Assembly (NCBI GenBank): GCA_027013095.1
Contig: JALUYI010000042.1
Span: forward strand, 102,078 to 166,077
Length of the DNA: 64,000 nucleotides
From: Paracoccaceae bacterium
GTDB taxonomy: Bacteria; Pseudomonadota; Alphaproteobacteria; Rhodobacterales; Rhodobacteraceae
Direction: 5' to 3'
A model generated the notes under the pieces. It was not told the origin of the DNA, did no database searches, and saw nothing but the letters and a program-made list of their open reading frames with translations. Made by a program: the position numbers and the translations under genes. Positions 36,114-45,715 of this stretch are shown piece by piece; the first letter of the stretch is position 1, and each line of letters begins with the position of its first letter.

Positions 36114-36893
36114 ATGCTGAGCACCAGAACATTCGGCACCGCCGGGGGAACGCCGCTGATCATCGCCCACGGGCTCTTTGGATCGGCCCGAAATTGGGGC
36201 GTGATTGCAAAAACCCTCGCTCAGACCCGGCCCGTCATCGCCGTTGACATGCGAAATCACGGCACTAGCCCTTGGTTTGCGCGCCAAACCTATCCCGCCA
36301 TGGCCGAAGACCTGTCCGAGGTCATCGCCGCCAACACGACACGCGCAGACGTTCTGGGACACTCGATGGGCGGCAAGGCGGCGATGGCGCTGGCGCTGAC
36401 CCATCCCGAACGACTGTGCCGCCTGATCGTCGTCGATATTGCGCCCATTGCCTATAGCCATACGCAATCCCACCTGATCGATGCCATGCAACCCCTTGAC
36501 ATCACACGATTCTCCAGCCGCCGTCAGGCCAGTGAGGCGCTATCCGAACAGATTGACGATCCGACCTTGCGCGCCTTTCTGTTGCAGAGCCTCGACATGC
36601 GCGCACGCCCCCCGCGCTGGCGCATCAACCTTGCCGCGCTGCGCCGTGACATGCCAGAAATCATCGGCTTTCCCGAGTTTGCAGGCCGGTTTTATGGCCC
36701 CACATTATTTATCACCGGCGAGGCATCGAATTACGTTCGCGAGGATCATAAAGAGAAGATCAAGGCATTATTTCCAAACGCGAATTTCGTGACCATCCCT
36801 AAAGCGGGCCACTGGATTCACGCCGAACAACCAAAGGCTTTCCTTGCCGCTGTCGAGGATTTCCTGCGGCAGCCATCAGGCGCGCCCGCGTAG
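36114..36893 (+). CDS. Alpha/beta-fold hydrolase
   Basis: A 259-residue esterase-like enzyme, similar in layout to YbfF/ABHD11-type hydrolases. It has the oxyanion region IIAHGLFGSARNWGVIAKTLA, the nucleophile elbow GHSMGGKAAMALA (Ser near residue 85) and the C-terminal catalytic His in IPKAGHWIHAEQPKAF. I chose the ATG at 36114 because GAAGGA lies seven bases upstream; earlier in-frame ATGs at 36096, 36099 and 36108 exist. The substrate is unknown. It ends 11 bp before the convergent lepA stop. Confidence 0.85.
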   Translation: MLSTRTFGTAGGTPLIIAHGLFGSARNWGVIAKTLAQTRPVIAVDMRNHGTSPWFARQTYPAMAEDLSEVIAANTTRADVLGHSMGGKAAMALALTHPERLCRLIVVDIAPIAYSHTQSHLIDAMQPLDITRFSSRRQASEALSEQIDDPTLRAFLLQSLDMRARPPRWRINLAALRRDMPEIIGFPEFAGRFYGPTLFITGEASNYVREDHKEKIKALFPNANFVTIPKAGHWIHAEQPKAFLAAVEDFLRQPSGAPA

Positions 36894-36904
36894 CTCCCGC
36901 GGCG

Positions 36905-38704
36905 TCAATCATCCATCTTCAGCGCGGAAATGAACGCGCTTTGCGGAATTTCGACCTTGCCGAACTGGCGCATTTTCTTTTTGCCCTTTTTCTGCTTGTC
37001 CAAAAGCTTGCGTTTGCGCGTCGCATCGCCACCGTAGCATTTGGCCGTCACATCCTTGCGCAGCGCGCTCAGTGTCTCACGGGCGATGATCCGCCCCCCG
37101 ATCGCCGCCTGAATCGGGATCTTGAACATATGCTGCGGAATCAGCCGCTTCAGTTTTTCCACCATCGCGCGGCCACGAACCTCGGCACGATCCCGGTGCA
37201 CCATTGTTGACAGCGCATCGACCGGCTCATCATTCACGAGGATCTGCATCTTGACCAATGAGTCGGCCCGATATCCGGCCATCTGGTAATCAAAGCTTGC
37301 ATACCCTTTGGTAACACTTTTCAGCCTATCATAGAAGTCAAACACCACTTCGTTCAAAGGGAGGTCATAAACAACCATCGCGCGGCTCCCCGCATAGGTC
37401 AGATCAATCTGAAGGCCACGCCGATCCTGACACAACCGCAAAACATCGCCAAGAAACTCATCCGGCACGAGGATCGTTGCCTTGATACGAGGCTCTTCGA
37501 TATGGTCGACATGGGTCAGATCAGGCATGTCGGCAGGATTGTGCATCTCGATGACCTGTCCATTGCGCATGTGTATCTGATAGATCACGCTGGGCGCGGT
37601 GGTTATCAGGTCGATCCCGTATTCGCGTTCCAGTCGATCGCGGATAACCTCAAGATGAAGGAGGCCCAAGAAACCGCAACGAAAGCCAAAGCCCAGCGCC
37701 GCGCTGGTTTCCATCTCGGTAGAAAAACTTGCGTCATTCAGGCTGAGCTTGGCAATTGCGTCGCGCAGGTCCTCGAACTCGGCACTGTCAACCGGAAAGA
37801 GACCACAGAAGACCACCGGCTGGGACGGGGCAAACCCGGGCAGCGCCTCGGCGCAACCGTGTTTTTCATGCGTAATCGTATCGCCAACAGCAGTGTCCGC
37901 CACCCGCTTGATGCTGGCCGTCAGAAAGCCAATCTCGCCCGGACCCAGTTCCGTGACCGGATCCATTTGCGGGCGGAAAACGCCGATCCGGTCAACCGGG
38001 TAAACCGCGTTCGTATTCATCATGCGGATGCGATCGCCTTTTTTCAGAACCCCGTCGATCACCCGAACCAGAACGACAACGCCAAGATAGGCATCATACC
38101 AGCTGTCAACCAGCATGGCCTTCAGGGGGGCGTCACGCTCGCCGCTGGGGGCGGGCAGACGGGCAACAATTGCCTCCAGAACTTCTGGGATCCCGACCCC
38201 GGTCTTGGCCGAGACGTGAATCGCATCGCTTGCATCGATGCCAATCACATCCTCAATCTGTTCAGCCACGCGGTCCGGCTCGCTCGCCGGCAGGTCGATC
38301 TTGTTCAGGACCGGCACGATTTCATGATCTGCATCCAGCGCCTGATAAACATTCGCCAAGGTCTGTGCCTCGACACCTTGTGTGCTGTCCACCACCAGCA
38401 GGCTGCCCTCGACCGCGCGCATCGAGCGCGAAACCTCATAGGCAAAGTCCACATGCCCCGGCGTGTCAATCAGATTTAGAACGTATTGCTGCCCATCCCG
38501 CGCCTCATATTCGATCCGCACGGTGTTGGCCTTGATGGTAATCCCACGCTCACGCTCGATATCCATCGTGTCCAGAAGCTGCGCCTCCATGTCGCGCGCA
38601 GCCACGGTTCCGGTTGATTGAATCAGCCGGTCGGCCAAGGTGGATTTCCCATGATCGATATGGGCCACGATCGAGAAATTACGGATATGGGCGAGATCAG
38701 TCAT
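36905..38704 (-). CDS. lepA: Elongation factor 4 (LepA)
   Basis: A translational GTPase of 599 residues, the usual length, that acts on stalled ribosomes or initiation. It has G1 [18 protein letters not shown] near residues 10-27, G2/G3 [12 protein letters not shown] and [17 protein letters not shown], and G4 [13 protein letters not shown]. The C-terminal LepA-specific domain includes [25 protein letters not shown]. Apparently monocistronic. Confidence 0.98.
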   Translation of the reverse strand: MTDLAHIRNFSIVAHIDHGKSTLADRLIQSTGTVAARDMEAQLLDTMDIERERGITIKANTVRIEYEARDGQQYVLNLIDTPGHVDFAYEVSRSMRAVEGSLLVVDSTQGVEAQTLANVYQALDADHEIVPVLNKIDLPASEPDRVAEQIEDVIGIDASDAIHVSAKTGVGIPEVLEAIVARLPAPSGERDAPLKAMLVDSWYDAYLGVVVLVRVIDGVLKKGDRIRMMNTNAVYPVDRIGVFRPQMDPVTELGPGEIGFLTASIKRVADTAVGDTITHEKHGCAEALPGFAPSQPVVFCGLFPVDSAEFEDLRDAIAKLSLNDASFSTEMETSAALGFGFRCGFLGLLHLEVIRDRLEREYGIDLITTAPSVIYQIHMRNGQVIEMHNPADMPDLTHVDHIEEPRIKATILVPDEFLGDVLRLCQDRRGLQIDLTYAGSRAMVVYDLPLNEVVFDFYDRLKSVTKGYASFDYQMAGYRADSLVKMQILVNDEPVDALSTMVHRDRAEVRGRAMVEKLKRLIPQHMFKIPIQAAIGGRIIARETLSALRKDVTAKCYGGDATRKRKLLDKQKKGKKKMRQFGKVEIPQSAFISALKMDD

Positions 38705-38835
38705 GCCACCGGGATATGCGTGGGAAAACCGCCGCCGTCAAGTCGCCACGCTGCAACTGCCCGCACATTTCCCCCTTAGGGCATAGACGCGCCAGATACG
38801 AACTTTTAACCAGGCAGAGCGTCTATCGCGGCCGT

Positions 38836-38877
38836 AAAAAGACAGGCCCCGTCCACATTCCAGCGCCTGTCTTTTTT
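38836..38877. terminator. Bidirectional rho-independent terminator
   Basis: Perfect 11-bp arms AAAAAGACAGG (38836-38846) and CCTGTCTTTTT (38866-38876) with T-runs on both strands. It lies 82 bp beyond the 3' end of the ligase gene, whose transcript it would end. Confidence 0.75.
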
Positions 38878-38930
38878 GCAAAAATACTCCGGGGGAGACC
38901 CGAAGGGTCGGGGGCGGCGCCCCTTTCACC
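38876..38930. repeat. Rhodobacterales-type dispersed GC-rich repeat
   Basis: Begins with TTTGCAAAAATACTCCGGGG, followed by a CCCGAAGGG hairpin and GGGGGCGGCGCCCC. I remember near-identical segments in many intergenic regions of Roseobacter-type genomes, usually just after terminators. Only one copy is seen in this window. Confidence 0.45.
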
Positions 38931-38957
38931 TCACCACCTACGCCCTCGTATCATTCC

Positions 38958-40595
38958 TCAACTGCCGGAATCCGCCTCGGTCAGCAGCACGTCGCCATAT
39001 TCCTCGCGCAGCTTGTTCTTCAACACCTTTCCGGTTCCCCCCAGAGGCAGGCTGTTAACGAAAATCACCTTGTCCGGCACCTGCCAGCTGGCGATTTTGC
39101 CGTCATAATAGGCCAGGAGATCAGCCTCGGACACCGCGTCCCCCTCAGCCCGCACGACCAGCAAAACAGGGCGCTCGTCCCATTTCTTGTGCTTGGCGGC
39201 GATCACCGCGGCCATCGCCACACCGGGATGCGCCATGGCGATATTTTCCAGCTCGACGGTCGAGATCCACTCCCCCCCCGATTTGATGATATCCTTTGAG
39301 CGGTCCCGGATAACCATATAGCCATCCGCATCCAGCGTCGCCACGTCGCCGGTGTCGAACCAGCCGTCTTCGGTCAGTGCCGTTTTTCCAGCCTTGAAAT
39401 AGCTTTCCACGATCCAGTGGCCGCGAATTTGCAGATCGCCCTGGGTCTTGCCGTCCTCGGGCAGAACCTTGCCCTCTTCATCGACGATTCGCAGCTCGAC
39501 CCCATAGGGCGGACGGCCCTGGCCGAGGCGAATTTTTGCCCGCGCATCAGCGCTCAGCGCCTCGTGCTTTTGCAGCAGGTGGTTGATCGTCCCCAGCGGC
39601 GAGGTTTCGGTCATCCCCCAGGCATGGATCAGATCGACGCCGTATTTGTCGCGAAACTCGGGGATCATCGAGGGTGGCAGGGCCGAGCCGCCAACCACCG
39701 TGCGTTTCAGGCTTTCTGCCTTGCTGCCGCTTTCTTCCAGCGCCGCCAGCAGGCCCAACCAGATCGTCGGCACGCCCAGTGCCAGCGTGACCTTTTCCCC
39801 GTCAATCAGCCTGACCAGACTGGCGCCGTCCAGCCCCGGCCCCGGCAGCACCAGCTTGGCCCCGACACCGGCCGCGATATAGGGCACGCCCCACGCGTTG
39901 ACGTGAAACATCGGCACCACCGGCAGCACCACATCGCGGGCCGAAACCGCCAGCCCGTCCGGCTGGTTGCCGGCAATCGAGTGGATCACGGTGGTGCGGT
40001 GGGTATATTGCACCCCCTTCGGGTTGCCCGTCGTGCCCGAGGTATAGCACAGCGATGAGGGCATATCCTCGTCAATCTCGGGCCAGCAATAATCCGCATC
40101 CCCCGAGGCCAGCAGATCGTCATAAAACAAAAGGCCCGGCACGAGTGCCGCCGCCTCGTCATCCGCTGGCCCCATCAAAACCACATGCTCAACGGTTTTC
40201 AAATGTTCGCGCAGCTTGGCGGCGGCAGGCAGGAATGTCCGGTCAAGGAACAGGACCTTGTCCTCGGCGTGATTCGCAATATAGATCAACTGCTCGGGGT
40301 GCAGGCGCGGGTTGATCGTGTGACAAATCATGCCGCCACCCGAAACGCCAAAATAGATCTCCAGATGCCGACGGTTGTTCCAGGCGATGGTGGCACAGCG
40401 GTCGCCCTTGCCGACCCCCAGCTTTTCCAGCGCCGAGGCCAGACGGCGGGCATTGGCCTCGACCTCGCGCCATGTCGTGTGGGTCACGCGGCCATCGGTT
40501 TCGACCGAGACCACCTCGGTGCCGCCGTGATAGCGCGCCGCGTGTTCGATCAACGAGCTGATGATCAACGGCTTTTTCATCATTGTTCCGTGCAT
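38958..40595 (-). CDS. dmdB: Acyl-CoA ligase, DmdB-like (3-methylmercaptopropionyl-CoA ligase type)
   Basis: ATP-dependent activation of a carboxylic acid to its CoA thioester through an acyl-adenylate. 545 residues. The P-loop is SSLCYTSGTTGNPKGVQYTH near residue 183. Further motifs are HAWGMTETSPLG near 330, GWFDTGDVATLDADGYMVIRDRSKDIIKSGGEWIS near 425, and the C-terminal lysine in GGTGKVLKNKL. The N-terminus (KPLIISSLIEHAARYHGGTE) closely resembles, from memory, the DmdB of Ruegeria pomeroyi, which acts in DMSP demethylation. Other medium-chain acids are also possible. The ATG at 40595 follows AGGAG. It is preceded by a GMC oxidoreductase gene at 39 bp. Confidence 0.8.
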   Translation of the reverse strand: MHGTMMKKPLIISSLIEHAARYHGGTEVVSVETDGRVTHTTWREVEANARRLASALEKLGVGKGDRCATIAWNNRRHLEIYFGVSGGGMICHTINPRLHPEQLIYIANHAEDKVLFLDRTFLPAAAKLREHLKTVEHVVLMGPADDEAAALVPGLLFYDDLLASGDADYCWPEIDEDMPSSLCYTSGTTGNPKGVQYTHRTTVIHSIAGNQPDGLAVSARDVVLPVVPMFHVNAWGVPYIAAGVGAKLVLPGPGLDGASLVRLIDGEKVTLALGVPTIWLGLLAALEESGSKAESLKRTVVGGSALPPSMIPEFRDKYGVDLIHAWGMTETSPLGTINHLLQKHEALSADARAKIRLGQGRPPYGVELRIVDEEGKVLPEDGKTQGDLQIRGHWIVESYFKAGKTALTEDGWFDTGDVATLDADGYMVIRDRSKDIIKSGGEWISTVELENIAMAHPGVAMAAVIAAKHKKWDERPVLLVVRAEGDAVSEADLLAYYDGKIASWQVPDKVIFVNSLPLGGTGKVLKNKLREEYGDVLLTEADSGS

Positions 40596-40634
40596 GTCCT
40601 GCTTCTCCTGCTTCCTTCGGCGCGCTCCCCGCCG

Positions 40635-42251
40635 CTAAACGGCGCGAATCATATCGGCGGCTTTTTCTGCAATCATGATCGTTGGCGCGTTGGTATTCCC
40701 CCCGGTTAGTATCGGCATCACCGACGCGTCCACGACCCGCAGGGCCCCAACGCCACGAACGCGTAATTGAGGATCAACCACCGCCATCTTGTCAACACCC
40801 ATCTTGCACGTCCCCACCGGATGATAGACCGTATCGGCCCGCGCCCGGATGTTTTCGGCCAGTTCGGCGTCGCTTTCGTCGCCGCGCATGAACAGCTCGC
40901 GCTGACAATAGCGCGCCATCGCCGGCGCCTGCATGATCGCGCGAGTCAGCTTGGCCCCCTTGACCAGCGTCTCCAGATCGCGTGGGTCCGACAAAAATCC
41001 GGGGTCGATCTTGGGGGGCGCGAGAGGATCGACGCTGCCCAGCGACACACACCCCCGGCTGAACGGGTGCAAAACGCAGACATGACAGGAATAACCGTGC
41101 CCCATATGCAGTTTTCGCGCATGATCATCAACGATCGCTATGACGAAATGCAGCTGCACATCCGGGTTATCAAGCCCCGGATCGGTTTTCAGAAACCCGC
41201 CAGCCTCGGCAAAGGGCGTGGCAATCAGGCCCGAACCATCCCGCCGCCAGCGGGCGATATGGCGCAAGAGGTTCGCACCCGCGCGCAGACCAATGCCGAA
41301 CGTATCCGTATCGCGCGTCTTGTAGGCGAGGATGAAATCAAGGTGATCCTGCAGGTTTTGCCCGACCCCCGGCAGATCGTGGCGCAGGGGAATACCCCGA
41401 TTTTTCAAATCAACCGCCGCACCGATTCCCGACAGTTGCAACAGTTGCGGCGAGTTAAAGGCCCCGCCGGACAAGATCACCTCACGCCGGGCGGTTACGG
41501 TCTTGTCTTTGCGACCCTGCCAATAGGCCACCCCAGAGGCGCGAGGCCGCCCTTCAGCGCTGGAGAACAGGATCCGCGTCGCGTGGGCGCGCGTTATTAC
41601 CCTGAGGTTGGGCCGCCCCATCGCCGGGAACAGATAGGCCGCCGAGGCCGAGCAGCGCGCGCCACGGTCCTGTTCGCGGTGAAACTGCGTCACCTGATAA
41701 AGGCCCACCCCCTCGTTGTCGCCACGGTTGAAATCGGCGATGGGACGATGCTGCATCTCGGTGGCGGCGGCGACAAAGGCATGGCTGATGGGGCGCGGGC
41801 TCTGCTGATCGCTGACCTGCAGCGGGCCACTGTCGCCGTGCATCTCATCGCCGCCCCGGCCGTTGTTTTCGGCGCGCTTGAAATAGGGCAGGACCTCGGA
41901 CCACGACCAGCCCGCACAGCCGTCAGCTGCCCAGCCGTCGTAATCCGAGCGCTGACCGCGAATATAGAGCATGGCGTTAATGGCGCTTGAACCGCCCAGA
42001 GTCTTGCCGCGCGGCTGATAACCCCGGCGCCCGTTCAGTCCCGATTGGGGCTCTGTCCGAAAGGCCCAGTTGCTGATCTTTGGCCGCCCCGAAAGCAGCG
42101 CAACCGCGCCAACCGGAGCGCGCATCAGAATACTGCGTCCGGCGCCACCCGCCTCAAGCAGACAGACCCGCACCGTAGGGTCCTCGGACAGGCGCGCCGC
42201 CAGCGTACATCCGGCCGAGCCGCCGCCGACAATCACATAATCAAACTCCAT
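40635..42251 (-). CDS. GMC-family oxidoreductase (choline/alcohol dehydrogenase type)
   Basis: A 538-residue FAD enzyme related to BetA. It has [20 protein letters not shown] at the N-terminus, GMC signature 1 PRGKTLGGSSAINAMLYIRGQ near 80-100, signature 2 GGAFNSPQLLQLSGIG near 265, and the catalytic VYHPVGTCKMG and GGNTNAPTIMIAEKAADMI at the C-terminus. It differs clearly from BetA at 15135 and lacks a betI neighbour. It is upstream of and cotranscribable with the DmdB-like ligase, so it may oxidise an alcohol whose acid is then activated; the intermediate aldehyde oxidation would need another enzyme. Confidence 0.85.
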   Translation of the reverse strand: MEFDYVIVGGGSAGCTLAARLSEDPTVRVCLLEAGGAGRSILMRAPVGAVALLSGRPKISNWAFRTEPQSGLNGRRGYQPRGKTLGGSSAINAMLYIRGQRSDYDGWAADGCAGWSWSEVLPYFKRAENNGRGGDEMHGDSGPLQVSDQQSPRPISHAFVAAATEMQHRPIADFNRGDNEGVGLYQVTQFHREQDRGARCSASAAYLFPAMGRPNLRVITRAHATRILFSSAEGRPRASGVAYWQGRKDKTVTARREVILSGGAFNSPQLLQLSGIGAAVDLKNRGIPLRHDLPGVGQNLQDHLDFILAYKTRDTDTFGIGLRAGANLLRHIARWRRDGSGLIATPFAEAGGFLKTDPGLDNPDVQLHFVIAIVDDHARKLHMGHGYSCHVCVLHPFSRGCVSLGSVDPLAPPKIDPGFLSDPRDLETLVKGAKLTRAIMQAPAMARYCQRELFMRGDESDAELAENIRARADTVYHPVGTCKMGVDKMAVVDPQLRVRGVGALRVVDASVMPILTGGNTNAPTIMIAEKAADMIRAV

Positions 42252-42376
42252 CTCTCCCCCGTTTCAATGCGCCTTTTGTGGTCCGCCGCATGCTGGTACT
42301 GTGCCCCAGCGGGCGGGGTGCGACAATCTGTTTGGCAAAAATCTTTGATCAATGGGAATTATAGCAGAATTGATGT

Positions 42377-42408
42377 TTGACATATCTATACAGGGGGCCT
42401 ATCCCCCC
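42377..42408. promoter_or_regulatory. Putative promoter and dyad before the hyf-like operon
   Basis: TTGACA (42377-42382) is a good -35 element; the -10 is weak (TATCCC at 42400 with 17-bp spacing). It is overlapped by the dyad GGGGG-CCTAT-CCCCC (42393-42407), a possible operator for the Xre protein encoded 31 bp downstream. The region also serves the divergent GMC gene. Confidence 0.35.
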
Positions 42409-42438
42409 ATCCTGACATTTCAAACGAGAATCGACCCC

Positions 42439-42741
42439 ATGATAACATCCGCCCAGATGCGCGCGGCGCGTGCGCTGCTTGGTCTTGACCAGAAAACACT
42501 GGCCCAGCGGGCCGGGGTTTCTGTCCCGACAATCCAGCGCATGGAGGCCAGCCAAGGACAGGTCCGGGGGGTGATCGAAAGCCTGACCCGCGTGATCGAC
42601 GCGCTGGACAGCGCCGGGGTTGAACTGTTGGCCGAGGGCGTGCCCAGCACCGGCGAAGGGCGCGGGGTCCGGCTGAAACATGCGGATGGCGCCGGCCCCG
42701 ACCTTGAAACGCCGGCTGAAGCGGAAAGGAAATCGGAATGA
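42439..42741 (+). CDS. Small Xre-type DNA-binding regulator at the head of the hyf-like operon
   Basis: A 100-residue protein with an N-terminal helix-turn-helix (ITSAQMRAARALLGLDQKTLAQRAGVSVPTIQRMEAS, about residues 2-39), then a short helical dimer region and an acidic tail. No sensor domain. The stop codon overlaps the hyfB start by 4 bp (ATGA), so it is translationally coupled to the complex it precedes and is probably its local regulator. I chose the ATG at 42439; the frame continues upstream through the promoter. Confidence 0.85.
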   Translation: MITSAQMRAARALLGLDQKTLAQRAGVSVPTIQRMEASQGQVRGVIESLTRVIDALDSAGVELLAEGVPSTGEGRGVRLKHADGAGPDLETPAEAERKSE

Positions 42742-44768
42742 GCGCGGTTGATCTTGTCCTGACAGGTGCATTGCTGTTGATGGCTCTGGGCCTGTCCTCG
42801 ATCCTGTTTGCCGCCCGGCCCATGGGCTCGACCATCGTCTATGCAAGCGCTGGCGTGCTGTCCGCACTGGTGGCGCTGGTGGGACTGGCAACGCTGGTTG
42901 CCGGCGCCGGCGCGGGTATGAATGTCGGGGCCAGCACGCTTTGGTTGCCGATCGGCCTGCCCTGGATCGGCGCGCATTTCCGCGTCGATGCGCTGGCCGC
43001 CTTTTTTGTCATCGTGGTGGGATTTGGCAGTTCGATCATCAGCTTTTATTCCATTGGCTACGGGCGCCATGAGCATGAGCCCTGGCGGGTTCTGCCCTTT
43101 TACCCCTCGTTCATCGGCGCCATGCTGCTGGTTGTGATCGCCGATGATGCGTTCAGTTTTCTGCTGTCATGGGAGGTGATGTCGCTGTTGTCCTGGGCGC
43201 TGGTTCTGACCCACCACCGTGAAAGTGCCGTGCGCAGTTCCGGGCTGGTCTATCTGATCATGGCGGCCTTTGGCACGATGTCGCTCATTCTGGCTTTTGG
43301 CCTGCTGGCCGGGCCTCTCGGGGCCTATGATTTTCAAAGCATGCGGGCGTCGGGGCAGACCCCACTGGTGGGTTCGGTGGTGGTAATCCTGATGCTGCTG
43401 GGCGCCGGCTCAAAAGCCGGGATCGTGCCGTTGCATATCTGGTTGCCGCTGGCCCACCCGGCGGCCCCCAGCCACGTCTCGGCAATGATGAGCGGGATCA
43501 TGACCAAGGTGGCAATCTACGGCTTTATCCGGGTGACCTTTGACCTCTTGGGCGGCACCTCGTGGTGGATGTCCGAGATCGTGCTGGCGGTCGGTGCGGT
43601 GACCGCGGTCATGGGGGTTCTCTACGCGCTGATGCAGCACGACCTGAAGCGCCTGCTGGCCTATCACACGGTTGAAAACATCGGCATCATCTTTATCGGC
43701 CTCGGGCTGGCTATGGCCTTTCGCCACTACGATATGAACGCCGCCGCGGCGCTGGCCATGGTGGCGGCGCTGTTTCACATCTTCAACCACTCGGTATTCA
43801 AGAACCTGCTGTTTCTGGGTGCAGGGGCGGTTCAGACCGCCACAGGCAGCCGCGACATGGAGAAAATGGGCGGCCTCATCCACCGGATGCCGGTCACAAG
43901 CCTGCTGTTTCTGGTGGCCAGCGTGGCGATCTCGGCGCTGCCGCCGTTCAACGGTTTCGTGTCTGAATGGCTAACCTTTCAGGCGATCCTGCTCAGCCCG
44001 GACCTGCCGGACTGGGGGCTGAAGATCCTGACTCCGGGGGTTGGCGGCATGTTGGCGCTGGCCGCGGCGCTGGCGGCGGCCTGTTTCGTCAAGGTTTACG
44101 GCGTCGTCTTTCTGGGGCGCGCCCGCAGCGAGGTGGCCAAGACGGCGCGCGAGGTGGATCGTTGGTCGCTGGCCACGATGTCGGTTCTGGCGCTGGTCTG
44201 CCTGCTGGCCGGGGTCTTTCCCGGAGTCATCATCGATACGCTCTCGCCGGTTTCTCATGCGCTGGTGCAGGCCACGATGCCGGTGCAGAGCGCCGATCCC
44301 TGGATGACTATCACCCCGGTTGCCTCGGGGCGCAGCTCATATAACGGGGTTCTGGTGCTGCTGTTTGTGACCATGTCCGGCTTTTTCGCAGCCTGGGTCA
44401 TCCACCGTTTTGCCTCGCGCAGCCTGCGCCGGGCGCCGGCCTGGGATTGCGGCTTTGAGCTGGACGATCCGAGCACCCAATACGGGGCGGCCAGTTTCGC
44501 CCAGCCGATCCGGCGCACCTTTGGCACCAAGATATTCAGCGCCCGCGAGAGCGTGACCATGCCACCGCCCGGATCCACCGCCCCGGCAAAATTCAGCGTC
44601 AGCTTGCGCGATCCGGTCTGGGACGGGTTTTTCGCCCGCGTCAGTGGTGCCGTGACCTGGCTGGCCGACAAGGCCAACCGCCTGCAATTCCTGACGATTC
44701 GCCAATATCTAAGCGTTGTCTTTGCGGCGCTCGTCCTTCTGCTCTTGGTGCTGACACTATGGAAATGA
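42738..44768 (+). CDS. hyfB: HyfB-like antiporter-type membrane subunit
   Basis: A 676-residue polytopic subunit of the Mrp/NuoL-M-N family, with about 16 helices. The conserved core includes EVMSLLSWALVLTHH with the helix-5 glutamate near residue 140, GAGSKAGIVPLHIWLPLAHPAAPSHVSAMMSGIM near 225-258, KRLLAYHTVENIGIIFIGLG near 305, and NHSVFKNLLFLGAGAV near 350. These Glu/Lys/His positions form the proton channel in complex I relatives. The C-terminal third is longer than in NuoN, as in HyfB. It overlaps both neighbours and is the first structural gene of the complex. Confidence 0.9.
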   Translation: MSAVDLVLTGALLLMALGLSSILFAARPMGSTIVYASAGVLSALVALVGLATLVAGAGAGMNVGASTLWLPIGLPWIGAHFRVDALAAFFVIVVGFGSSIISFYSIGYGRHEHEPWRVLPFYPSFIGAMLLVVIADDAFSFLLSWEVMSLLSWALVLTHHRESAVRSSGLVYLIMAAFGTMSLILAFGLLAGPLGAYDFQSMRASGQTPLVGSVVVILMLLGAGSKAGIVPLHIWLPLAHPAAPSHVSAMMSGIMTKVAIYGFIRVTFDLLGGTSWWMSEIVLAVGAVTAVMGVLYALMQHDLKRLLAYHTVENIGIIFIGLGLAMAFRHYDMNAAAALAMVAALFHIFNHSVFKNLLFLGAGAVQTATGSRDMEKMGGLIHRMPVTSLLFLVASVAISALPPFNGFVSEWLTFQAILLSPDLPDWGLKILTPGVGGMLALAAALAAACFVKVYGVVFLGRARSEVAKTAREVDRWSLATMSVLALVCLLAGVFPGVIIDTLSPVSHALVQATMPVQSADPWMTITPVASGRSSYNGVLVLLFVTMSGFFAAWVIHRFASRSLRRAPAWDCGFELDDPSTQYGAASFAQPIRRTFGTKIFSARESVTMPPPGSTAPAKFSVSLRDPVWDGFFARVSGAVTWLADKANRLQFLTIRQYLSVVFAALVLLLLVLTLWK

Positions 44769-45715
44769 TCTTTAATCTGCTGGTTCAGGGACTGCAAATG
44801 ATGCTGGTGGTGGCGATCGCACCGCTGCTGGTCGGCGTCATCCACAAGATGCGTGCGCGGCTGTTGCGAAAACAGGGCGCGCCGCTGCTGCAGCCCTATC
44901 GCGATCTTTTGCGGCTGATGAAAAAAGAGGTGGTTCTGGCCCACAATGCCTCATGGCTGTTTCGCGCCGTGCCCTACATGGTATTTGCCGCAACATGGGT
45001 CGCTGCGGCCCTCATTCCCACCTTTGCCACCGGGCTGCAATTCAGCTGGAGCGCCGATCTGATCGCCATTGTCGCGCTCTTGGGCAGCGCGCGCTTTTTC
45101 ATGGCGTTGGCGGGGATGGATGTGGGCACCTCTTTTGGCGGCATCGGCTCGAGCCGCGAGATGATGATTGCGGCGCTGGCCGAACCGGCGATGATGCTGA
45201 CGGTGTTTTCATTGGCCCTGCTGGCCGGCTCGACGCAGCTGTCAACGGTCACGCACTATCTTGCCGGCAGCAATGTCGGCCTCAGGGTCTCGCTGGGGAT
45301 GGCGTTGGTGGCCCTGGTGATCGTGGCGCTGGCGGAAAACGCGCGCATCCCGGTGGACAACCCCTCAACCCATCTCGAACTGACGATGGTGCATGAGGCA
45401 ATGGTTCTGGAATATTCAGGCCGCCATCTGGCGATGATCGAGCTGGCCTCGGCGCTGAAGCTGGTGCTCTATCTATCGCTGATCGTCTCGCTGTTCATCC
45501 CGTTCGGCGTGGCCGGTCCGGGCGACACGATTGCCGCACATCTGCTGGCGGTTGTCTATTACCTGATCAAGATGCTGGGCGGCGCGCTGGCGCTGGCGAC
45601 ATTCGAGGTCTCGATTGCCAAGATGCGGGTGTTCCGCATCCCCGACCTGCTGGGGGCGGCGCTGATGCTGTCGCTGCTCGGCACGTTGTTGTTGTTTGTG
45701 TCCAGGAGCCTCTGA
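44759..45715 (+). CDS. hyfC: HyfC-like membrane subunit (NuoH family)
   Basis: A 318-residue subunit with eight or nine helices, homologous to NuoH/HycD, which links the peripheral arm to the membrane arm. Conserved cytoplasmic loops are QPYRDLLRLMKKEVVL near residue 46 and ALAENARIPVDNPSTHLELTMVHEAM near 190-215, the latter containing the glutamates that bind at the quinone/cluster interface in complex I. It overlaps hyfB by 10 bp and hyfE by 1 bp (TGATG). Confidence 0.92.
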   Translation: MEMIFNLLVQGLQMMLVVAIAPLLVGVIHKMRARLLRKQGAPLLQPYRDLLRLMKKEVVLAHNASWLFRAVPYMVFAATWVAAALIPTFATGLQFSWSADLIAIVALLGSARFFMALAGMDVGTSFGGIGSSREMMIAALAEPAMMLTVFSLALLAGSTQLSTVTHYLAGSNVGLRVSLGMALVALVIVALAENARIPVDNPSTHLELTMVHEAMVLEYSGRHLAMIELASALKLVLYLSLIVSLFIPFGVAGPGDTIAAHLLAVVYYLIKMLGGALALATFEVSIAKMRVFRIPDLLGAALMLSLLGTLLLFVSRSL

